Source: an uncultured Oxalobacteraceae bacterium
GTDB lineage: Bacteria > Pseudomonadota > Gammaproteobacteria > Burkholderiales > Burkholderiaceae
Assembly: GCA_946479255.1 (NCBI GenBank)
Contig: CAMLFK010000002.1
Coordinates: forward strand, 1-64,000
Direction of reading: 5' to 3'
DNA length: 64,000 nucleotides
Shown here one piece after another: positions 27,022-36,127 of the stretch. The translations under genes were made by a program, and so were the position numbers. The notes beneath the pieces are model-generated. The model worked only from the letters and a program-made list of their open reading frames with translations. It had not been told where the DNA came from and searched no databases. How positions within the stretch are numbered: the first letter of the stretch is position 1; every line of letters starts with the position of its first letter.

Positions 27022-28263
27022 ATGAGCCCATCGAATCGACCACCGGCATCCAAAGGCAACCTGAACTTCGTACTGATCTGCGTCTTCATCGACATGCTGG
27101 GGATCGGCCTGATCGTACCGGTGCTGCCGCCGCTGGTGGGCGAGTTCGTACAGGGCCGCGAGCAGCAGGCCCTGTGGTTCGGGATTCTGAGCACGGTTTT
27201 CGGGCTGATGCAGTTCATCTTCATGCCGATGCTGGGCGCGATCAGCGACCGGGTCGGACGCCGCCCGGTACTGCTGTATTCCATGGCCGGCATGGGCATC
27301 AACTTCCTGGCCACCGCCTGGGCACCCAACCTGGCTTTCCTGTTCATCGGCCGCGTCATCGGCGGCATGTCCTCGGCCAGCATGTCGGTGGCCTCGGCAT
27401 ATGCATCCGATGTGTCGGATCACGACTCGCGCGCCAAGAGCTTCGGCAAGGTCGGCGCGGCCTTCGGACTAGGCTTCATCTGCGGCCCCATGCTGGGCGG
27501 CCTGCTCGGCAATGTCGACTTGCACCTGCCGTTCTATGTGGCGGCCGCGTTGAGCTTCGCCAACCTGCTCTACGGCTGGATCGCCGTGCCGGAATCGCTG
27601 CCCGAATCGGAACGCAAACCATTCGAGCTCGCGCGCATCAATCCCTTCAGCGCGCTGGTCAAGCTGCTAAAGCGCACCGACATCCGCGGCCTGGTCATCG
27701 TGTACACGCTGATGACCTGCGCCCAGATGATGCTGCAGACTACGTGGGTGCTGTACACCACCTTCCGCTTCAACTGGACCCCGCGCGACAACGGCATCGC
27801 CCTGTTCTGCGTGGGCCTGTGCGCCGCCGTTGTCCAGGCCGGCCTGCTCAGCATATTGATTCGCCGGTTCGGCGACAAGCGCCTGGCCATCATCGGCCTG
27901 TGTTCCGGAGCGATCACCTACGTGCTGTACGGCCTGGCCACGCAGGGCTGGATGATGTACGCCTTCATCCTGTGCAACCTGCTGTCGTTTGCCACCGGTC
28001 CGGCCCTGCAGGGAATCATCTCCAAGTCGACCGGCGCCAACGAACAGGGGGAGCTGATGGGGTCCTTGCAGTCGATCAGCAGCGTCGGCATAGTCGTCAC
28101 GCCGCTGGTCGGCACCACCATCCTGGGTGCCGTCAGCCACCTGCCGCCCCAGGACTGGCGCATCGGCACCACCTTCTTCCTGTGCGCGGCGATGCAGATC
28201 CTCGCCATCCTGGTGGCGCGCCGCTGGTTCGGCGCCCACAAGACCGGCTATAAACTAGCCTAG
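27022..28263 (+). CDS. MFS transporter of the TCR/Tet type
   Basis: The 413-residue product has about twelve transmembrane segments. It shows the Tet/TCR signature loop MLGAISDRVGRRPVLL between helices 2 and 3, and the helix 1 pattern FIDMLGIGLIVPVLP. Relatives include TetA and putative drug exporters; resistance cannot be inferred from the sequence. The start at 27022 is preferred over an upstream in-frame codon because the MFS fold begins directly after it. The stop overlaps the convergent TonB-receptor stop by four bases. Confidence 0.88.
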   Translation: MSPSNRPPASKGNLNFVLICVFIDMLGIGLIVPVLPPLVGEFVQGREQQALWFGILSTVFGLMQFIFMPMLGAISDRVGRRPVLLYSMAGMGINFLATAWAPNLAFLFIGRVIGGMSSASMSVASAYASDVSDHDSRAKSFGKVGAAFGLGFICGPMLGGLLGNVDLHLPFYVAAALSFANLLYGWIAVPESLPESERKPFELARINPFSALVKLLKRTDIRGLVIVYTLMTCAQMMLQTTWVLYTTFRFNWTPRDNGIALFCVGLCAAVVQAGLLSILIRRFGDKRLAIIGLCSGAITYVLYGLATQGWMMYAFILCNLLSFATGPALQGIISKSTGANEQGELMGSLQSISSVGIVVTPLVGTTILGAVSHLPPQDWRIGTTFFLCAAMQILAILVARRWFGAHKTGYKLA

Positions 28264-30440
28264 AACTTCATCTCCAGCACCGCGCGCAGCGATACGTCGC
28301 CCGGATAGACGAAACGCCGGTGGACACTGCCGCCGGCGTCGGCATAGCTGCTCTGGTTGATGAAGTCCTGGCCCAGGATATTCGATAGCGCCAGGCGCAA
28401 CTGGTGGCGCTGGTCGAATTTCCACAAGCCGTACAGTTCCAGGTCGCGCCGCACCGACTGGTAGGCGCTTTGCGCAATCGATATGCGCACCGGGCCGCCG
28501 TTGCGGAACACGTAGCTGCCGCCGGCGGTCAGTGGACCGCGCTTGTAGTCCATGCCGAAAGTGGCCGAGAACGGCGTCTGCTGATCGAGCCGGTTGTCCG
28601 GACCCGGCACCTCATCCACGCTCGACCAGTTGCGGCTCAGCGACAGCCGCAGGTCCAGCGCCGGCGCCTTTTGCATGACGGCCGAGAGCGGGAACTTGGC
28701 CTCGAACTCCAGGCCGCGCGAGAGCGCCCTGCCGCTGTTTTCAGGGCTGGCCACCCAGCGACCGTCGCTCCACAGCGACACGCCGGTGCGGGTGTAATCG
28801 TCGATGCGGCGCACCGAGGCGCTGAGTGACACCAGCGCGCCCTCGCCCCAGTAATGTTCATAGGCCGCATCGATCCCCAGCGCCAGTTCCGGCTTGAGGT
28901 TTGGATTGCCGGCGAAATCAGGCTCGGTCGAGCTGTTGTTGGCCACCGTGAAGCGGCGCGGGATCAGGCTCTGCGTGATTGGCGCCTTGTAGGTGCGGGT
29001 CAGCGCCAGGCGCAGCTGGTCGCCCTTGGTATCGGGCAGCTTGTACAAGGTCTGGAAGATCGGGCTGAACACGCTGCTGCGTGAACGCGCGCCGGCGAAG
29101 GTCGTGCCGGCGGTGGTGGTTCGAATGCCTTCCCAGCGCAGGCCGGCATACACCGACCAGCGCGGGGTGATGTTCCACTCGTCCTGCCCGAACGCCGCCA
29201 GGCGCGTGACCTCGCCGCTGAAAGTCTCGTCGCTGTTGGCCGGAACAATACCGGGAAGCGGCTGCTCGACCTGAATGCGGCGGTCGCCTCGCTTGTCGAT
29301 TCCGCCGTCCCAACCGAACGCCAGGGCGTGGCCTTCGACGACCGGAGTGATGAACTTGCCGACCGTGTTAAAACCGCGGTCAGTGCCGCGCGAACGCACA
29401 TGATTGTCGAGCAGTGGCGCTCGCTCGGGCGTGAAACCAAGGCGGTAGGAATCGTTGCGCAAATCGCCATGGACGCCCCCGACCTTGACCTCCAGTCGTT
29501 TGCCCTCGGCCAGCTTCTTCACCCATGCCAGGTCGCTGCGAAAAAAGGTGTTGCGGTTACTGAGGGTCCAGTCGACCAGCGGGTACTGCGCAGGCGGCCC
29601 GAGCTGGGTACTGGTCGGCGCCTGCGACTCGCGCGCGAAGCGGGAATAATTGAAGAAGCCCTGCCAGGTCAGCGTGTCGCCGCCGTCCATGGTCCAGTTC
29701 AGGCGCGGCGCGAGGCTGACCAGGTCGAGCGTGCCGTCTTCGTGAAAGCTGCCGCTGCGGCGCAGCCTGGGCGTGCCATCGGGCGCAAGGCCTTCCTCGC
29801 TGAGCGAGGAATCGCGCTCGAAGCGGGTGTGCTTGAAGTCCGCGCCCATCGAGTACGAGAAAGCTTCCTTGCGGTCGGAAAGCTGCAGGTTCAGTGTGGG
29901 ATTAAGCAGGCCCCGGCCGGCCGCCACGCCTCCCTTGAACTCGCGCTGCGCCTTGCTGACCGACTTCTTGAGCACGATGTTGATGGTGCCGGCGATCGAC
30001 TGCGTGCTGAACTCAGCGCTGGCCGCGCGCATCACCTCGATGCGTTCGATGAGCTCGGGCGCCAGCGAATCGATCGAGAAACCGGCCGGCGCGCGCTCGC
30101 CGTTGATCAGCACCTGGGTGTAACCGCTGCCCAGGCCGCGCATGCGGATCTCGCCGCCGCGGCCGGCCGCGCCGCTCACCGTCACGCCGGGCAGGCGCTT
30201 GAGCACGTCCAGCAGATTGGTGTCGCCGTGCTTCACGATCTCGGCCTGGCCGAGCACGATTTTGCTGGCAGTGTCGTCGCGGCGCGCATCGTAGTCGCCG
30301 GCCGATCCCTTGACTTCTACCTTTTGAATGGCCGGCGTGGCCGGCTTGACGGTGTCGGTGGACACCTGGGCCTGGCTGTCGAAAGCCAGCGCCAATGCGG
30401 CGGCAAGCACGGACAAGCGTGGCAGCGAATATATTTGCAT
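28260..30440 (-). CDS. TonB-dependent outer-membrane receptor
   Basis: The 726-residue protein has a signal peptide (MQIYSLPRLSVLAAALALAF). A plug domain follows (about 50-160: LLDVLKRLPGVTVSG, IRMRGLGSGYTQVLINGE, IERIEVMRAASAEFS, GTINIVLKK) and then a beta-barrel of about 560 residues ending in the aromatic VLEMKF. This matches catecholate-siderophore or oligosaccharide receptors. No TonB box or regulator gene points to the substrate. The start at 30440 is chosen for the signal peptide; the SD is weak. It is divergent from psd with about 160 bp between them. Confidence 0.9.
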   Translation of the reverse strand: MQIYSLPRLSVLAAALALAFDSQAQVSTDTVKPATPAIQKVEVKGSAGDYDARRDDTASKIVLGQAEIVKHGDTNLLDVLKRLPGVTVSGAAGRGGEIRMRGLGSGYTQVLINGERAPAGFSIDSLAPELIERIEVMRAASAEFSTQSIAGTINIVLKKSVSKAQREFKGGVAAGRGLLNPTLNLQLSDRKEAFSYSMGADFKHTRFERDSSLSEEGLAPDGTPRLRRSGSFHEDGTLDLVSLAPRLNWTMDGGDTLTWQGFFNYSRFARESQAPTSTQLGPPAQYPLVDWTLSNRNTFFRSDLAWVKKLAEGKRLEVKVGGVHGDLRNDSYRLGFTPERAPLLDNHVRSRGTDRGFNTVGKFITPVVEGHALAFGWDGGIDKRGDRRIQVEQPLPGIVPANSDETFSGEVTRLAAFGQDEWNITPRWSVYAGLRWEGIRTTTAGTTFAGARSRSSVFSPIFQTLYKLPDTKGDQLRLALTRTYKAPITQSLIPRRFTVANNSSTEPDFAGNPNLKPELALGIDAAYEHYWGEGALVSLSASVRRIDDYTRTGVSLWSDGRWVASPENSGRALSRGLEFEAKFPLSAVMQKAPALDLRLSLSRNWSSVDEVPGPDNRLDQQTPFSATFGMDYKRGPLTAGGSYVFRNGGPVRISIAQSAYQSVRRDLELYGLWKFDQRHQLRLALSNILGQDFINQSSYADAGGSVHRRFVYPGDVSLRAVLEMKF

Positions 30441-30599
30441 GATTTTAAAGTGAATTTTTGGGGCGAGCGCTATTGTCATCGATAACACGGAGAAATGCTG
30501 GCGTTTAAGCAATTATTTATTCATGCGCGTCAAATTCGCCATTCCGGCGCCGCCAAGGCATAATTGCCGACATTTCTCATTCTGTCCGAGGCCGCGAAC

Positions 30600-31448
30600 G
30601 TGTCACGTATAAAAGTCCTTCCGCAGTACTTCTTGCCCAAGCAGGCCCTGACCCAGTTCGCCGGCCGCATCGCCGGCGCCAAGGGCGGCAACTACACGAC
30701 CACCCTGATCCGCTGGTTTGTGGGCAAGTACGGCGTGAACATGGACGAAGCCGCGAACGGCGACATCACCAGCTATACCAGCTTCAACGACTTCTTCACA
30801 CGCGCGCTGCGCGAAGGCGCGCGTCCGCTGGCCGACGCCGATTTCATCTGCCCGGTGGACGGCACCATCAGCCAGTGCGGCAGCATCGACGACCACCAGA
30901 TCTTCCAGGCCAAGGGCCACAAGTTCACCACCACCGCGCTGGTCGGCGGCGATGCGGCGCTGGCGGCCCAGTTCCAGCACGGCAGCTTCGCCAATCTCTA
31001 CCTCAGCCCGCGCGACTATCACCGCCTGCACATGCCGTGCGACGGGCGCCTGACGCGCATGATCTATGTGCCGGGCGCGCTATTTTCGGTCAACCCCACC
31101 ACCGCGCGCGGCATCCCCAACCTGTTCGCCCGTAACGAGCGGGTGGTGTGCGTGTTCGAATCCGAGCAGCACGGCACCTTCGTGCTGGTGCTGGTGGGCG
31201 CCACCATCGTCGGCAGCATCGAGACCGTGTGGCATGGCGTGGTCAATCCCCAGCGCGCCGGACAACTGCGCGAATGGCGCTATGAGGACCAGAACATCAT
31301 CCTCAAGAAGGGCGAAGAGATGGGCCGCTTCCTGCTCGGCTCCACCATCGTCATGCTGTTCCGCCCTGGGGTGATCGACTTCAACCCGGCATGGGGGCCG
31401 GAACGCCCGATCCGCCTGGGCGAAATGATGGGCAACCGCCCCGCATGA
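30600..31448 (+). CDS. psd: Phosphatidylserine decarboxylase
   Basis: The 282-residue proenzyme converts phosphatidylserine to phosphatidylethanolamine at the inner membrane. The self-cleavage motif LGST is present at about residue 251 (RFLLGSTIVMLF), and the catalytic His/Asp neighbourhood reads PVDGTIS and SPRDYHRLHMP. The GTG at 30600 is chosen because the family begins just there (SRIKVLPQYFLPKQAL) and GAGG lies upstream. The next gene starts within the stop codon (ATGA), which couples it to a C13 peptidase-like membrane protein. Confidence 0.95.
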   Translation: MSRIKVLPQYFLPKQALTQFAGRIAGAKGGNYTTTLIRWFVGKYGVNMDEAANGDITSYTSFNDFFTRALREGARPLADADFICPVDGTISQCGSIDDHQIFQAKGHKFTTTALVGGDAALAAQFQHGSFANLYLSPRDYHRLHMPCDGRLTRMIYVPGALFSVNPTTARGIPNLFARNERVVCVFESEQHGTFVLVLVGATIVGSIETVWHGVVNPQRAGQLREWRYEDQNIILKKGEEMGRFLLGSTIVMLFRPGVIDFNPAWGPERPIRLGEMMGNRPA

Positions 31449-32806
31449 TCTTGCGCTGGCTGATCGAAGGCGCGCGTTCGCTGCTGTTCATGCGCGTACG
31501 CTGGGAGCGCGTAGAACCCAGCCCGGCGCGCCTGGCCATGCTGGCCGCTGTGTGGCTCATGCTGGTCATCGGCTTTCAGCGCCTGTGGGTCGGCGCCGAT
31601 GCGGTATTCGATCCCAAGTCGCTGCCCCAGACCGGCTTCATGGCCGCGCTGATGGCCTGGGCCAGCTACACGGCGCGCGCCCGCGAAGATGGCGCTCCCG
31701 TGCCCGCCCAGATCATGTCTTTGCTGCTGGCGCAGCTGGCTTGCCTGGCACTGATCGGCGGCCTGGCGTTTACGGGTCTCCTGAAGTACAACGCCCTCGA
31801 CGCTCTCGGCGACCGCCAGTACGCCATGGCCTGGACGGTGCCGGTATTCTGGGCCACGCTGGCGCAGCTGGTGGTATTCGCCCGCGCCGCCCGCCGCGCC
31901 GCCTCGCGCATTTCGGCCAGCATCGCGGTGGGTCTCGCGGCATTCGCCGCCGCATATCTCGATCCCGCATCGGCGTTCTGGCGCCTGCCCGAAGAACAAG
32001 CCGCCCAGGAGGAAGCCTTCGCCATATCGCAAGAGATGATCGAAGAACAGCTGCCGCTGCTGGACGACCAGCTGACCGCGCTCAAAGCGCAGCGGCCCGG
32101 CGTCATCGATATGTACACCATCACCTTCGCCCCATACGAAGGCGAAGAGGTATTCCGCCGCGAGAGCGAGATGGTCTCCAGCGTGATGGCGAAACGCTTC
32201 GACGCCGAAGGGCGCGGCCTGCAGCTGCTGAACCACCGCGAGACGGTAACCCAGCGCCCATGGGCCACGCCGCTCAACCTGCAGCGCGCCATCGAATCCA
32301 TTGCGAGCATCATGGACACCAGCGAGGACGTGCTGTTCATCCACCTCACCTCGCACGGTGCCAGCAATGGCGAACTGGCCGCGCAGTTCGCCCCGCTCGA
32401 GGTGGGACCGGTCGTCCCGGCGGAACTGAAAAAATGGCTCGACGAAGCCGGCATCCGCTACCGCGTGCTGTCGATCTCGGCCTGCTATTCCGGCAGCTGG
32501 ATCGACCCGCTGGCCGGCGACGGCACCCTGGTAATGAGCGCCTCCGACGCCGACCACACCTCCTACGGCTGCGGCAGCAAATCCGACCTGACCTTCTTTG
32601 GACGCGCCATGTACGACGAACAGCTGCGCAAGCACACGCTCTCGTTCGAACAGGCGCACAACGCGGTGCGCCCTATCATCAAGCAGCGCGAGATCGAAGC
32701 CGGCAAGGACGACGGCTACTCCAATCCGCAGATCAAGGCCGGCAAGGCCATTCAGGTGCAACTGGCGCGCCAGCGCGAACAGCTGGCCGCCAAGCCCGCG
32801 CCTTAG
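31445..32806 (+). CDS. Membrane protein with C13 (legumain-type) peptidase domain
   Basis: The 453-residue product has about four to five transmembrane segments in the first 190 residues. The C-terminal 260 residues form a caspase-like C13 domain. The catalytic dyad is visible: His in HLTSHGASNGEL and Cys in LSISACYSGSWIDPLA. C13 enzymes usually cut after Asn or Asp; bacterial members are poorly known. Its start overlaps the psd stop, so it may act on an envelope target linked to phospholipid synthesis, which is inference. It converges with the LysR gene, their ends overlapping by four bases. Confidence 0.87.
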   Translation: MILRWLIEGARSLLFMRVRWERVEPSPARLAMLAAVWLMLVIGFQRLWVGADAVFDPKSLPQTGFMAALMAWASYTARAREDGAPVPAQIMSLLLAQLACLALIGGLAFTGLLKYNALDALGDRQYAMAWTVPVFWATLAQLVVFARAARRAASRISASIAVGLAAFAAAYLDPASAFWRLPEEQAAQEEAFAISQEMIEEQLPLLDDQLTALKAQRPGVIDMYTITFAPYEGEEVFRRESEMVSSVMAKRFDAEGRGLQLLNHRETVTQRPWATPLNLQRAIESIASIMDTSEDVLFIHLTSHGASNGELAAQFAPLEVGPVVPAELKKWLDEAGIRYRVLSISACYSGSWIDPLAGDGTLVMSASDADHTSYGCGSKSDLTFFGRAMYDEQLRKHTLSFEQAHNAVRPIIKQREIEAGKDDGYSNPQIKAGKAIQVQLARQREQLAAKPAP

Positions 32807-33720
32807 ATGCGCATGCGCTTGCGCGCCTCCGCGCAACAAAATTCCTCCATCATGTCGAGGAAGGCGCGGGTCTTGGCCGGCATCAGCCGCCGGCCGGGAA
32901 ACACGGCCCAGCCGGTTACGCCTGGCAGTTCCCATTCCGGCAGCACCCGTACCAGCTCTCCCTTTTCCACATAGGTTTCGGCAAACAGGTCGGAGCTGGC
33001 CGCGATGCCCGCGCCCGCGCAGGCGATACGCGCCAGCAGGTCGGGCGAATTGGCCGTCAGCCGGGCCGGCAGCTCGCGCTGCCAGGTATGCTTGCCGCGC
33101 GTGAGGATCCACGGCGAGGCGCCACCGCCGCGGCTCAAGAGGCACAGCAGCTCATGCGTCACCAGGTCGTCCGGCGTCTGCGGCATGCCGCGCCGCGCGA
33201 TGTACTCGGGCGAGGCATACAAGGCCACATGCTCGGCCACCACCCGCCGCGCGCTCAGCGAAGCGTCGTCCGGCAGGTCGCCCATGCGGATCGCGATGTC
33301 GAAGTTCTCGGTCAGCAGATCCACGCGGCGTGGCGACAGGTCCAGTTCCACCGTCACGGCCGGATAACGCCGCATGAAGGCGCTCACCATATCGGTCATG
33401 CCCAGATTGGCGAAGTCGCCCGGCATCGAGATACGCAGCCGCCCGCTGGGCGCCTGCTGGCGGTGCTGCACCATGGCGCCGGCCGCCTCCACTTCGTCCA
33501 CCACCTTGCGCGCGTGCTCCAGCAGGCTGGCGCCGAACTCGGTCAGCACCAGCTTGCGCGTGGTCCGCTGGAGCAGGCGCTCGCCCAGGCGGGCTTCGAG
33601 CAGAGCGATCCGGCGGGACACGGTCGACTTGGGTAATTCCACCCGTTCAGCCGCCATGCTGAAGCTGCCCGCCTCGACAATCCGCGCGAACAAAAGCAGG
33701 TCATTCGGTTCCACATTCAT
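32803..33720 (-). CDS. LysR-family transcriptional regulator, next to azoR
   Basis: The 305-residue protein has the LysR helix-turn-helix (residues 3-62: VEAGSFSMAAERVELPKSTV, SRRIALLEARLGERLL) and a LysR effector-binding domain. It belongs to the AaeR/CrgA-like group by pattern (LRISMPGDF, DIAIRMGDLPDD). It is divergent from the azoreductase gene with 111 bp between the starts, the usual arrangement for a LysR regulator and its target. The inducer is unknown; quinones or azo compounds would be a reasonable guess. Confidence 0.92.
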   Translation of the reverse strand: MNVEPNDLLLFARIVEAGSFSMAAERVELPKSTVSRRIALLEARLGERLLQRTTRKLVLTEFGASLLEHARKVVDEVEAAGAMVQHRQQAPSGRLRISMPGDFANLGMTDMVSAFMRRYPAVTVELDLSPRRVDLLTENFDIAIRMGDLPDDASLSARRVVAEHVALYASPEYIARRGMPQTPDDLVTHELLCLLSRGGGASPWILTRGKHTWQRELPARLTANSPDLLARIACAGAGIAASSDLFAETYVEKGELVRVLPEWELPGVTGWAVFPGRRLMPAKTRAFLDMMEEFCCAEARKRMRI

Positions 33721-33831
33721 TTGATTGTTCCACCAGTTGAATAATGTTATCCATTTTAAGCTCTTCCGCTTTGTTTTTGGAACGCGTAAAGTGTCTACAT
33801 CGCAGTTCGCCCCCTAGAGAAGGAAATAAAA

Positions 33832-34431
33832 ATGAACATCTTGCAAATTAATTCCAGCGCCCGCAGCCAAGGTTCCGAATCCACCCGCATGGCCGACGCC
33901 ATCGTCGCCAAGCTGGCCGCCGCCGCCCCTGGCGCTCAAGTGGTACGGCGCGACCTGGCCAGCGACCCGCACCCGGTGCTGGACGAAGCCGCCCTCGGCG
34001 CCCTGTTCACCCCGGCCGACCAGCGCAGCAGCGAACAAGCCGCCCGCGTCGCCCTCGACGACGCCCTGATCGCCCAGGTGCAGGCAGCCGACGTGCTGGT
34101 GATCGGCGCCCCGATGTACAACTTCGGCATCACCGTGCAGCTCAAAGCCTGGTTTGACGCCATCGCCCGCGCCGGCGTGACCTTCAGCTACACGGCCACC
34201 GGCCCGGTCGGCCACCTGGCCGGCAAAAAAGTCTACGTGGCCGTGGCGCGCGGCGGCGTGCACCGGGGCGCGGCCAGCGACAGCCAGGTGCCGCACCTGC
34301 GCAACTTCCTGGCCTTCCTCGGCATGACCGACGTCACCTTCGTCTACGCCGAAGGCATGGGCATGGGTCCTGAAGCGGTCGCCAAAGCCCAGGCCCAGGC
34401 CAACGCCGACATCGACGCCGCCGTCGCCTAA
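33832..34431 (+). CDS. azoR: FMN-dependent NADH-azoreductase
   Basis: The 199-residue protein matches AzoR over its full length. The flavodoxin-like FMN site reads [14 protein letters not shown] (about 6-20), followed by GAPMYNFGI (about 94) and a later VAVARGGVH loop. It reduces quinones and azo dyes using NADH and is usually linked to thiol/quinone stress. AGAAGGAAA lies upstream of the ATG. The divergent LysR gene is its probable regulator. Confidence 0.93.
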   Translation: MNILQINSSARSQGSESTRMADAIVAKLAAAAPGAQVVRRDLASDPHPVLDEAALGALFTPADQRSSEQAARVALDDALIAQVQAADVLVIGAPMYNFGITVQLKAWFDAIARAGVTFSYTATGPVGHLAGKKVYVAVARGGVHRGAASDSQVPHLRNFLAFLGMTDVTFVYAEGMGMGPEAVAKAQAQANADIDAAVA

Positions 34432-34441
34432 GTGTGCGCGC

Positions 34442-34460
34442 TTGCGCTAAACTAGCGCAA
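34442..34460 (+). promoter_or_regulatory. Hairpin overlapping the start codon of the following gene
   Basis: A perfect 8-bp stem (ttgcgcta / tagcgcaa) with a 3-base loop ends on the A of the ATG at 34460. There is no T-run, so it is not a standard terminator for azoR. A second hairpin (aagccgc / gcggctt) lies at 34501-34518. They may limit translation of the downstream gene or may act only as mRNA 3'-end structure for azoR. Confidence 0.35.
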
Positions 34461-34912
34461 TGCCACTGCTATCTACTTTGAACAGCGCGATCGCCTCGTT
34501 AAGCCGCATGTGCGGCTTCGAGACGGTCGACTCCTTCCCCTCGGGGCACGCCCACGCCCGCACCCGGTGGAACCGCGCCTACTTCGACATCGCCTCCGAC
34601 CTCAAGCCCGACGAGATCGAACGCTCGCTGTGCGGCTCCATCGCCAACACGCCCAGCATTTTCGCCCACATCGTCAATCCCACGCCGCGCATGCAGCGCG
34701 AACTGCTGGCCGTGATCGAAGCGCGCATGCGGCGCTCCTGCGGCAATCCGGCCGACCTGATCGCCCTGTTGATCGACGCCTACCGCAGCCCGCACACCCA
34801 CGAGGCCATGCCAGGCCTGCGCAGGGTGATCGTCGACAGCGACGGCGACCCGAATGCGGTGATGGCTTTCCTGAGCGCGACCCCGTCCGGCTTCGGCGTG
34901 ATTGAAGCCTGA
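34460..34912 (+). CDS. Uncharacterised 150-residue protein
   Basis: The product has no signal or membrane segment. It contains VDSFPSGHAHARTRWNRAY and VIDSDGD-like acidic patches (RRVIVDSDGDPN). It is a plausible cytoplasmic helical protein with normal high-GC codon use. I recognise no family. The ATG at 34460 has no Shine-Dalgarno sequence and lies in a hairpin; an internal ATG at 34508 is an alternative. It may be co-transcribed with azoR (28-bp gap) and converges with the acyltransferase gene. Confidence 0.6.
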   Translation: MPLLSTLNSAIASLSRMCGFETVDSFPSGHAHARTRWNRAYFDIASDLKPDEIERSLCGSIANTPSIFAHIVNPTPRMQRELLAVIEARMRRSCGNPADLIALLIDAYRSPHTHEAMPGLRRVIVDSDGDPNAVMAFLSATPSGFGVIEA

Positions 34913-34922
34913 CGGGCCAGCC

Positions 34923-36062
34923 TTATGGAAAATATCGCTCGCGCAGCGCCATAAAAGGCAGCTCGACCAGCCTGTACAGCAGCCAGCCAGACAGCACCGA
35001 TGCCGCCAGCAGCACCCCGATCGAGGTCGCGCTATCGGCCGCCACGCCGGCCTCGGTCAACAGCGAACTGCCCAGGATGCACACCTGCTTGTGTGTCAGA
35101 TAGATCGCATACGACCATAAAGCCAGCTGCCGCGCGCCCGGCACGTGCAGGGACTGCAAGAGCGAGCCTTCGCTCAGCGCCGACACAATCAGCGAAGCGC
35201 ACCCCAGCGCCAGCAGCGGATAGCCGAACAGCGTGACCCCGGCGCCCATGCGATCGCCGAGGAACCACCAGCACGCCACCACCAGCACCCCGATTCCGAG
35301 CAAGGCCGCGGCATTGCCGTGTGAAGTAAGGCGGCGCCACGGTGCCGGATAATGATTCTTGACCAGCGCCAGCGCCACGCCCGCGACCAGCTCATCGACG
35401 CGGCACAGCGACGAATAATAGATATAGCGGAAGTAGTTCAGGCTACCCTGCGCCTGGCCCTCCACCATCTCGTTCCAGATCCAGCCGCGCGCCAGCATAC
35501 CGCCTGCGAAGGCCAGTGCAATCGCCGCCCAGCTCCACGCCGGCGAACGGCGGCCGGGCGCCAGCAGCAGCGCGGCCGCCGGCAACAGCATGTAGAACTG
35601 CTCCTCGATACACAGCGACCACGCATGCGAAAACGCCGTGCCGGGCATGAGGTTGATGTTCTGGGTGAAGGTCAGGAAGCGCCATAAAGGCGGGAGTTCC
35701 AGGCCCGCGCGGAACCAGGGCCAGGCCGCATACAGCGCCAGCACCACATAAAAGTTCGGCACCGTGCGCAGCAGGCGGCGCGCATAAAAGCGCCCGAGCG
35801 GCAGGCCTTCAGGGCGCTTGAGCGCGGCGAAGATCTGATTGCCGATCAGGTAGCCCGACAATGCGAAGAACAAGTCCACGCCGATCCAGCCGGCGTCGCC
35901 CACCGCGCCGAAGGTACTTTCACCGCTGACGAAGAGCACATAGTGATGCAGCGTCACCAGCACGATCGCCAGCGCGCGCAGGGTATCGAGGCCGGCGTTA
36001 CGGCCAGATGCTGGGATTATCGGCATGGGAAACGATGGCGGACAAAGCGGCGATGATGCCAT
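34923..36062 (-). CDS. Membrane acyltransferase (acyltransferase 3, OafA/YrhL type)
   Basis: The 379-residue multi-spanning protein has the acyltransferase-3 hallmarks: LDTLRALAIVLVTLHHY (catalytic-type His), GVDLFFALSGYLIG, RFYARRLLRTVPNFY and SLCIEEQFYMLLP. Members O-acylate surface polysaccharides, lipids or antibiotics. No glycan genes are adjacent, so the acceptor is unknown. The start is uncertain: 36062 is the first ATG, 36026 the next, and neither has a good SD. It is divergent from the AstE-like gene. Confidence 0.88.
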   Translation of the reverse strand: MASSPLCPPSFPMPIIPASGRNAGLDTLRALAIVLVTLHHYVLFVSGESTFGAVGDAGWIGVDLFFALSGYLIGNQIFAALKRPEGLPLGRFYARRLLRTVPNFYVVLALYAAWPWFRAGLELPPLWRFLTFTQNINLMPGTAFSHAWSLCIEEQFYMLLPAAALLLAPGRRSPAWSWAAIALAFAGGMLARGWIWNEMVEGQAQGSLNYFRYIYYSSLCRVDELVAGVALALVKNHYPAPWRRLTSHGNAAALLGIGVLVVACWWFLGDRMGAGVTLFGYPLLALGCASLIVSALSEGSLLQSLHVPGARQLALWSYAIYLTHKQVCILGSSLLTEAGVAADSATSIGVLLAASVLSGWLLYRLVELPFMALRERYFP

Positions 36063-36127
36063 GACGGTGGCGCCTGCGCCAGCCAATCCGTTAGAATCGA
36101 GTGCGACGCCACTACCGGGAACGCACC

